Positions 56,538 through 64,000 of a DNA stretch of 64,000 nucleotides are shown one piece after another; position 1 is the first letter of the stretch; each line of letters opens with the position of its first letter. This DNA comes from Sphingobium sp. Z007 (GTDB lineage: Bacteria; Pseudomonadota; Alphaproteobacteria; Sphingomonadales; Sphingomonadaceae). Under the pieces are notes generated by a model that saw only the letters and a program-made list of their open reading frames with translations, searched no databases and was not told the origin of the DNA. Where the stretch lies: the NCBI RefSeq assembly GCF_900013425.1, contig NZ_FBXK01000005.1:1922001-1986000 (forward strand). Reading direction: 5' to 3'. Made by a program: the position numbers and the translations under genes.

Positions 56538-57689
56538 TCAATCCTCAGCCAGGAAACTGACGCTGCCTTCATTATAGAGGGTCGTCACCAATGCCATCGC
56601 CGCGTCAGCACCGCTCAAGGCCGGATCGATCACGATGCTGTCCGCCGCACAAATCTGCTGTGCCAGCACCGCCACATCGCCGCTGCAATCATGGCTCTCG
56701 CCATCGACGAAGAACGTCACCGCGCCATCCCCCGCCGCCACGAAGGCGAAGCGGCTCGCCGGATTGCGGCACAGGGCGACGCCCTCCGCCACCAATGCCT
56801 GCACATGATCGACCGCGATCGGCTCTTCAGGCCGGAAGTCCAGTTCGGGATATTTGCGCTCGCTATTATATTCACCAAACCACCGCGCAAAGGCAGCCCG
56901 GTCGTTCAAAGCCTTCGCTACCATCGCCTGCAACCGCGCCAGGGCCGCCGCGCCAATCTCGCCCGGATTGGCCTGCCTCGTCAGGTCCGGGTCGGCATAG
57001 CGGTCGTCATCCTCCATGCCGCCGACGATATGGGCGCAAAATTGCTCGACCAGTTCGCTGCGCGATGGTGCACGAAAACCGACCGAATAGGTCATGCAGT
57101 CATCCCCCACGGCGACGCCATTATGCGCCACCCCCGGCGGGACATAGAGGATGTCGCCCGGCTCCAGCACCCATTCGGCTTCGGGCTGGAAATCGGCGAG
57201 CAGACGCAAGTCCTCATGCAGCAGCAGAGGCGTATCGGCATCGCACCGTCCGCCGACCTGCCAACGCCGCCGGCCCAGCCCCTGGACCAGGAACACGTCA
57301 TATTGGTCGTAATGCGCGCCCACGCCGCCGCCATCGGTGGCGTAGCTGACCATCACATCGTCGATCCGCCAGTTGGGAATGAAGCGGAACGGCGCGACTA
57401 GCGCCGCGACTTGCGGCGCATGCATGTCCACCGCCTGCACCAGCAGCGTCCAGGGGCTACGCTCCATCGCGCCGAACCGGTCTTCTGGCAGCGGCCCATG
57501 TTCGACCATCCAACGCCCGTCGCCCTGGCCGATCAGCCGGGATTCCACGCCTTCCTCGCAGGCCAGGCCCGCCAGTTCATCCGGTTCCAGCGGGTTCACC
57601 CACGCCGCCCACGGATTGCGGATCAGCAGCGGCTTTTTCTGCCAATAGTCGCGCAGGAACAGGTCGGCGTCGAAATCTGTGAAGTGCAT
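56538..57689 (-). CDS. JmjC/cupin-type ribosomal oxygenase (RoxA/YcfD-like)
   Basis: The 383-aa protein has the YcfD-like layout: FLRDYWQKKPLLIRN at the start, a JmjC cupin core with HYDQYDVFLVQGLGRRRW (His and Asp of the iron-binding facial triad near 123), WVLEPGDILYVPPGVAHNGV (distal His), and a C-terminal winged region. E. coli YcfD/RoxA hydroxylates an Arg of ribosomal protein L16, using 2-oxoglutarate and oxygen; the same role is inferred here. It precedes the small CxxC gene on the same strand. Confidence 0.9.
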   Translation of the reverse strand: MHFTDFDADLFLRDYWQKKPLLIRNPWAAWVNPLEPDELAGLACEEGVESRLIGQGDGRWMVEHGPLPEDRFGAMERSPWTLLVQAVDMHAPQVAALVAPFRFIPNWRIDDVMVSYATDGGGVGAHYDQYDVFLVQGLGRRRWQVGGRCDADTPLLLHEDLRLLADFQPEAEWVLEPGDILYVPPGVAHNGVAVGDDCMTYSVGFRAPSRSELVEQFCAHIVGGMEDDDRYADPDLTRQANPGEIGAAALARLQAMVAKALNDRAAFARWFGEYNSERKYPELDFRPEEPIAVDHVQALVAEGVALCRNPASRFAFVAAGDGAVTFFVDGESHDCSGDVAVLAQQICAADSIVIDPALSGADAAMALVTTLYNEGSVSFLAED

Positions 57690-57789
57690 GGGTCGTCCGC
57701 GGTTCAGCGGCGCGCCTCATGCACCCGCCCGACCGGCCTTGCCGCGCGACGCCCACGAAGTCAAAGCGCGCGGCGCAGGTCCGTCATAT

Positions 57790-58308
57790 TCAGGGCGTTT
57801 GCGTCGGCGCGGCCTTGGGCACGGTCACCGCGTCCTTGCTCGTCATCGCAACGGCGGGCGGCCCCTTCTGGATCGCCGCGGCCAGCTTGCCGACCGGGGC
57901 GCAGTCGCTCTTGCACAAGGCCTGCGCCTGCGCGAGCACCTCTTTGGCGCGGGCTAGCGCGCCCTTTTCGACCATCGCCTCGCCCTGCCCGGCCAGGGCG
58001 GCGACGTCGGTGGGGTCGAGCAGCAGCGCTTCCTTGTAGAGGCGGATCGCCTTGCCCTGAAGCCCCTGCGCGCGTGCGACCTCGGCCAGTTCGACAAAGG
58101 CGGCGCGGTTACGCGGATCGATCGCCAGCGCGCTTTCCAGCGCATCGTTCGCGCCTTCCAGATTGCCGGCCTTGTGCGCGGCCTCGCCCGCCTTCTGCCA
58201 TTCGACCGACTGCGGGCTGATCTGACTGTCGGGCTTCTGGCTCAGGCCCACGCTCGACACGGTGGTCAGGACGACGGCGAGCGCAATCGAGGCGGGGGTA
58301 AAACGCAT
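57790..58308 (-). CDS. TPR-repeat protein with signal peptide
   Basis: The ATG at 58308, preceded by GGAGATAGTA, gives 172 aa; a longer frame has no ribosome site. A signal peptide (SIALAVVLTTVSSVGLSQ) leads to tetratricopeptide repeats: AGEAAHKAGNLEGANDALES, VELAEVARAQGLQGKAIRLY and ALAGQGEAMVEKGALARAKE. The tail is Pro/Thr/Ala rich with two Cys (LCKSDCAPVG) that may form a disulfide in the periplasm. It is a probable periplasmic protein-protein adaptor; partner unknown. It lies 93 nt from the RsmB-like gene. Confidence 0.85.
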   Translation of the reverse strand: MRFTPASIALAVVLTTVSSVGLSQKPDSQISPQSVEWQKAGEAAHKAGNLEGANDALESALAIDPRNRAAFVELAEVARAQGLQGKAIRLYKEALLLDPTDVAALAGQGEAMVEKGALARAKEVLAQAQALCKSDCAPVGKLAAAIQKGPPAVAMTSKDAVTVPKAAPTQTP

Positions 58309-58400
58309 TACTATCTCCAGCCATGTTTCAGGCGCTGATTTCGGCCCATAGCCCACGCCCCGACTGTCGCGATTTTGCGGGCGCTTGTCCATGGCCTGTT

Positions 58401-59588
58401 TCACGCCCCCCGGCGCAGCCGCGCAAAGAAGAAGCCATCGCTGCCGTCATGCCCCGGCGTCAGCAGCCGCCCGGCGCCATGGGCGCGGCCGACGGGCAGG
58501 TCGATCGGCTCCGCCGTCCACCCCGCATGGCGCGCCAGAAAGGCGTCTATCTGCCCGCGCCCTTCGCGCTCGGTCAGCGCGCAGGTCGCATAGACCAGCG
58601 CCCCGCCCGGTGCCAGCAAGGGCGCTGCAAAATCGAGGATGCGGGCCTGTTCCGCGACCAGCCGATCGAGCCGCGCGGGCGTCAGCCGCCAGCGCGCCTC
58701 CGGGTTGCGCCGCCAGGTGCCGGTGCCCGAACAGGGCGCATCGACCAGCACGACATCCACCTGGGCCTTCAGGCTCTCCAGTCCCCGCGCCTCATGGCTC
58801 TGGTCCAGCAACATCGTCTCGATAAAGGTCGCGCCCGCCCGCGCCGCGCGCGGTTCCAGCCGCGCCAGCCGCGACCGGATCGTGTCGGCAGCGATCAATG
58901 TCCCCCGACCTGCCACTGGCCCGCCCATCGCCGCCGCCAACGCCAGCGTCTTGCCGCCCGCCCCTGCGCACAGATCGACCACCGTCATGCCCGGCTGCAC
59001 CCCGCACGCCGCCGCTATCCACTGGCTGCCCGCGTCTTGCACCTCGACCAGCCCGTCCTTCCACGCCGCCTGCTGTTCGACCGGAAAGCCTTCCGGCAGG
59101 CGCAAGCCGTCCGGCAGGCCAGCGATTGGCACCGCATCGGGCAGCAAGGGCGCGACCGCTTCCAGCGTCGCCTTCAACCGATTGACGCGCAAATCGACTG
59201 GCGCGCGGCCCAACAGCGCATCCTGCTCCACTTTCTCCGCCAATAGCGGTTGCAACCAGCCCGGCACCGCGCCGGCGGCCGCGCCCGTCTCGCCCGGCTC
59301 GATCGGCAAGGGGGCATGAGTCGATCCATCGAACAGCGCAGCGACCTCGGGCCGCTCCAGCGCCAGCCCGATCATCGCGGCACGCCCGGTTTCGGGCCGC
59401 TCAGCCGCGCGGCGGATCGCATCATAGACATGATCGCGCACCGCCCGCCGATCCCGCGACCCGGCATAGCGCCGCTCCTTGAAATAGCGCGCGATCAGCG
59501 TATCGGCCGCCGGCCCGCCATCGCGCGCCGACGCGATGATGGCGTCCAGCAAATCGATCGCGGCCTGGATACGGGCGGAGGGTGTCAT
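58401..59588 (-). CDS. RsmB/NOP-family 5-methylcytosine RNA methyltransferase
   Basis: The 395-aa protein has an N-terminal NusB-like helical domain (RYFKERRYAGSRDRRAVRDH) and a C-terminal methyltransferase: VVDLCAGAGGKTLALAAAMG (SAM site), VDAPCSGTGTWRRNPE (proline-cysteine motif) and YATCALTEREG (second Cys). This is the RsmB-like m5C enzyme of 16S rRNA, though the NOP family has other targets. The start is the Met of MTPSARIQA. A large inverted repeat separates it from guaB. Confidence 0.9.
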   Translation of the reverse strand: MTPSARIQAAIDLLDAIIASARDGGPAADTLIARYFKERRYAGSRDRRAVRDHVYDAIRRAAERPETGRAAMIGLALERPEVAALFDGSTHAPLPIEPGETGAAAGAVPGWLQPLLAEKVEQDALLGRAPVDLRVNRLKATLEAVAPLLPDAVPIAGLPDGLRLPEGFPVEQQAAWKDGLVEVQDAGSQWIAAACGVQPGMTVVDLCAGAGGKTLALAAAMGGPVAGRGTLIAADTIRSRLARLEPRAARAGATFIETMLLDQSHEARGLESLKAQVDVVLVDAPCSGTGTWRRNPEARWRLTPARLDRLVAEQARILDFAAPLLAPGGALVYATCALTEREGRGQIDAFLARHAGWTAEPIDLPVGRAHGAGRLLTPGHDGSDGFFFARLRRGA

Positions 59589-59597
59589 ACCGTTCTT

Positions 59598-59724
59598 CCC
59601 CCCTCCCTTTTAAGGGAGGGGCCGGGGGTGGGTGCGAGCGAAGCGAGCCTTGCTTCTTCGATATGGGCAGAAGCACCGCTGCGCGGCGCACCCACCCCTA
59701 ACCCCTCCCTTAAAAGGGAGGGGG
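59598..59724. repeat. Intergenic inverted repeat, about 38-bp arms
   Basis: Arms at 59598-59636 and 59686-59724 are near-perfect reverse complements. Each also contains its own palindrome (CCTCCCTTTTAAGGGAGG). Similar repeats with GGGTGGGTGCG are widespread between sphingomonad genes. It lies between guaB and the methyltransferase gene on the same strand and probably ends transcription of guaB. Confidence 0.88.
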
Positions 59725-59737
59725 ATTAAGAAAAGGC

Positions 59738-61398
<1,661 letters not shown>

Positions 61399-61468
61399 CG
61401 TCATTGCGAGCGAAGCGAAGCAATCCATGCGTACGCCAGTGGATTGCTTCGCTTCGCTCGCAATGACG
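61399..61468. repeat. Intergenic inverted repeat, 29-bp perfect arms
   Basis: Arms 61399-61427 and 61440-61468 are exact reverse complements, starting CGTCATTGCGAGCGAAGCGA. The spacer is 12 nt. It is a well-known type of palindromic intergenic repeat in alphaproteobacteria. Confidence 0.92.
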
Positions 61469-61533
61469 AAAATGGGGTGGAAGCGGACTGGCGGATTTGT
61501 GCGAGGCTTCTCGCCAAAAAAGACGTTAAAATT

Positions 61534-61648
61534 CCGTCACCCCAGCGAAGGCTGGGGTCTCGTGCGCGGGCACCCAGCGGTTGAACATCGCACTTACTCC
61601 AACGTGGCGCACCGTCGCCTGAGACCCCAGCCTTCGCTGGGGTGACGG
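61534..61648. repeat. Intergenic inverted repeat, 28-bp perfect arms
   Basis: Arms 61534-61561 and 61621-61648 are exact reverse complements and contain CACCCCAGCGAAGGCTGGGG, itself a hairpin. This family recurs in sphingomonad genomes between convergent or tandem genes. It lies near the 3' end of the small membrane protein gene. Confidence 0.92.
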
Positions 61649-61735
61649 TAGCGGGGCATCCGCCTGCCGGCCATTCAACCTGCTGCTGTAGGTCCATCTT
61701 TGGTAGGTTCGGGACCGGCAACTTTCGGTGATGCC

Positions 61736-62032
61736 CTATGGCTTCCTTGCGCCAAGCGCACGAAATATCATATGCCCCGCGAGACGAGTAGCTAGCGCGC
61801 CAAGACAGATAATAGGCGCGATCCAGATTATTTGCTGATCCCATCCCCAGCCTAGATTCAGGATCACGTCCGCCACAGTCACCATCCACATAAAGAACGC
61901 CACTATTGCTACCAGAAGGCAAGTGCCGCTGAAATGGCCAATGATCCTGCGGCTATAGCGGTTCATATCCATTCTCGCCCTGCTCCATGCATCGAAGCGA
62001 TCAGCGATCTTTCGAAAAGGGTCGTTCGTCAT
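61736..62032 (-). CDS. Small hypothetical membrane protein
   Basis: The ATG at 62032 gives 98 aa starting MTNDPFRKIADRFDAW, a better start than the upstream Met at 62077 that has a Cys-rich leader. Two membrane helices are clear (about 35-58, GTCLLVAIVAFFMWMVTVAD, and about 65-85, IIWIAPIICLGALATRLAGH). No family recognised. It lies between guaB's upstream repeats and ftsH, transcribed in the same direction. Confidence 0.7.
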   Translation of the reverse strand: MTNDPFRKIADRFDAWSRARMDMNRYSRRIIGHFSGTCLLVAIVAFFMWMVTVADVILNLGWGWDQQIIWIAPIICLGALATRLAGHMIFRALGARKP

Positions 62033-62209
62033 AGCTCTGCCTATGCTCCCGCGACAGGTTATGAGACAGGAGCCCAATGTCCGCTAGTGGGAACCGAGAT
62101 TTCAAACACGAACGGCCAGAAATGGTCGCTTTCAGCCCCTTAACGCTGACCACAGAAAAAAGGGCGCAGCCTCAGCCACGCCCCCTTTCCCTAACTCAAA
62201 CCGAAACCC

Positions 62210-64000
62210 TCAAGCCCCGGCAGGCGAAGCCTCGCCAAAAGGCCCCTTGCGCTTGCGGATGCGTGGGATCGAAGACCCCGCCGCTGGGATCACCGATGGC
62301 TTAATCGTCGTGCCGTCGTCGCGGGTGATCTCGCCCTTTTCCAACAGCGCCCGGATTTCCTCGCCGCTCAGCGTTTCATATTCCAGCATGGCGTTCGCCA
62401 GCAGGTGCAACTGGTCCTCATGACCCGTCAGCAACTCCTGCGCGCGCTTATAGCCCTGCTCCACCAGCCCGCGGATTTCCGCGTCGATCAGCTTAGCCGT
62501 CTCGTCCGACATATGGGTGCGCTGGCTCTGCGAGTAGCCCAGGAACGTCTCACCCTGCTGCTCTTCATATTGCAACGGCCCCAGCTTATCGGACATGCCC
62601 CACTGGGTGACCATGTCGCGCGCCAGCTTGGTGGCGTACTGGATGTCCCCCGATGCGCCGCTCGACACCTTGTCATAGCCGAAGATAATCTCTTCGGCCA
62701 CACGCCCGCCCATGGCGACGGCCATGTTCGCGTGCATCTTGTCGCGGTGATAGCTGTAGCTGTCGCGTTCGGGCAAGCGCATCACCATGCCCAGCGCACG
62801 GCCGCGCGGGATGATCGTCGCCTTGTGGATCGGGTCGGACGCGGGTTCATGCACCGACACGATGGCGTGACCGGCCTCATGATAGGCGGTCATCTTCTTC
62901 TCGTCGTCGGTCATGACCATGGAGCGGCGTTCCGCGCCCATCATAACCTTGTCCTTCGCGGACTCGAACTCGCTCATCGCGACCAGCCGCTTGCCACGCC
63001 GCGCCGCCGTCAGCGCCGCTTCGTTGACCAGATTGGCCAAGTCCGCGCCGGAAAAACCGGGCGTGCCGCGCGCGATCGTGCGCGGCTCGACGTCGGGTGC
63101 CAGCGGCACCTTCTTCATGTGCACGGCCAGAATCTTCTCGCGCCCATCGATGTCGGGACGGGGCACGACGACCTGGCGATCGAAGCGACCGGGACGCAGC
63201 AGCGCCGGGTCCAGCACGTCGGGGCGGTTGGTGGCCGCCACGATGATGATGCCCTCATTGGCCTCGAAACCGTCCATCTCGACCAGCAATTGGTTCAGCG
63301 TCTGCTCGCGCTCGTCATTGCCATTGCCCAGACCCGCGCCACGATGGCGGCCGACCGCGTCGATTTCATCGATGAAGACGATGCACGGCGCGTTCTTCTT
63401 GGCCTGTTCGAACATGTCGCGCACGCGGCTCGCGCCAACGCCCACGAACATCTCAACGAAGTCGGAACCAGAAATGGTGAAGAAAGGCACGCCCGCCTCC
63501 CCCGCGATCGCGCGAGCCAGCAGCGTCTTGCCGGTGCCAGGCGAACCGACCAGCAACGCGCCCTTGGGAATTTTGCCGCCCAGACGCGCGAACTTCGTCG
63601 GGTCTTTCAGGAATTCGACAATCTCTTCCAATTCTTCGCGGGCTTCATCGATGCCCGCAACGTCCTGGAACGTCACCTTGCCATGCTTTTCGGTCAGCAG
63701 CTTGGCCTTGGACTTGCCAAAACCCATAGCGCCGCCCGCGCCGCCGCCCTTCTGCATCTGGCGCAACACGAAAAAGGCGATGCCCAGGATCAGCAGAAAC
63801 GGCAGCGATTGATAGATGAGGATCTGCCAAAAGCTGGGCTGATCCTGCGCCTGGCCCGAATATTTGACGTTATAGTCGTCCAACAAGCCGGTCAGGCCAG
63901 GATCATTGACCGGCACCGTGGTGAACTTCTGCCCGCTCGACAATGTGCCGCTGATCTTGTCCGGCGCAATCGCGACGTCCTTGACCTGGCCTTCCTGCAC
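62210..64000 (-). CDS. ftsH: ATP-dependent zinc metalloprotease FtsH (N-terminus outside window)
   Basis: 596 residues are in the window; the start and first membrane helix are cut off at base 64000. What is seen: part of the periplasmic region, the second membrane helix ([17 protein letters not shown]), the AAA module with [28 protein letters not shown], and the zinc-protease motif HEAGH (near 62,880). The C-terminal tail is short and basic. FtsH degrades unfolded membrane proteins and regulators at the inner membrane. Confidence 0.98.
   Translation of the reverse strand: MQEGQVKDVAIAPDKISGTLSSGQKFTTVPVNDPGLTGLLDDYNVKYSGQAQDQPSFWQILIYQSLPFLLILGIAFFVLRQMQKGGGAGGAMGFGKSKAKLLTEKHGKVTFQDVAGIDEAREELEEIVEFLKDPTKFARLGGKIPKGALLVGSPGTGKTLLARAIAGEAGVPFFTISGSDFVEMFVGVGASRVRDMFEQAKKNAPCIVFIDEIDAVGRHRGAGLGNGNDEREQTLNQLLVEMDGFEANEGIIIVAATNRPDVLDPALLRPGRFDRQVVVPRPDIDGREKILAVHMKKVPLAPDVEPRTIARGTPGFSGADLANLVNEAALTAARRGKRLVAMSEFESAKDKVMMGAERRSMVMTDDEKKMTAYHEAGHAIVSVHEPASDPIHKATIIPRGRALGMVMRLPERDSYSYHRDKMHANMAVAMGGRVAEEIIFGYDKVSSGASGDIQYATKLARDMVTQWGMSDKLGPLQYEEQQGETFLGYSQSQRTHMSDETAKLIDAEIRGLVEQGYKRAQELLTGHEDQLHLLANAMLEYETLSGEEIRALLEKGEITRDDGTTIKPSVIPAAGSSIPRIRKRKGPFGEASPAGA

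Overview
The window looks like a chromosomal segment of a sphingomonad (Sphingomonadaceae, close to Sphingobium/Sphingomonas). The evidence is high GC with strong NNC/NNG codon bias, the pcm-tolC-popZ-valS neighbourhood, the lptD-surA-pdxA-rsmA operon, holC-pepA, and dispersed inverted repeats of sphingomonad style in the gaps. No CRISPR array or rRNA was seen. One tRNA gene (tRNA-Cys) is present.

Layout. 1-15.7 kb is ordinary core chromosome: the tail of an HPt-like protein, a luciferase-like monooxygenase, an acyltransferase, a HerA-type ATPase, a MATE exporter, valS, nnrU, an S9 peptidase, an adenosine-deaminase-like protein, popZ, tolC and pcm. At 15,865-15,938 is tRNA-Cys, followed at once by a P4-type tyrosine integrase. 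This is the usual left border of an integrative element. About 29 kb of accessory DNA follows, to roughly 45.1 kb: an IS21-family element that cuts the integrase tail and an ECF sigma gene, an IS5/IS427-type element with a small membrane-protein passenger gene, a long defence locus, two unassigned genes and an IS256-family element. From 45.1 kb the core resumes: GST, a TauE/SafE transporter, ndk, holC, pepA, lptD-surA-pdxA-rsmA, an rRNA pseudouridine synthase, a JmjC-type oxygenase, a TPR protein, an RsmB-like methyltransferase, guaB and ftsH (cut by the window end).

The centrepiece is the minus-strand block 22,171-39,455. It reads druH - druE - zorA - zorB - (61-aa ORF) - zorC - zorD with junctions of 46 nt or less, most of them overlapping or only a few bases. 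I read this as Druantia type III joined to Zorya type I in one probable transcription unit. Zorya provides a membrane proton-channel motor (ZorA/ZorB), an EH-signature protein (ZorC) and a SNF2 helicase (ZorD). Druantia III provides a very large DEAD/DEAH-DUF1998 helicase (DruE) and DruH. By eye, ZorD and DruE end in similar modules resembling the PLD-like MIT C-terminal fold, which may link the two systems. A PD-(D/E)XK nuclease and a 212-aa partner lie just upstream on the same strand.

The individual defence families are known. What looks less described is the one-operon fusion, the coupled 61-aa gene between zorB and zorC, the shared C-terminal module, and the nuclease/partner pair. All family calls were made by reading the translated sequences; no database search was run.
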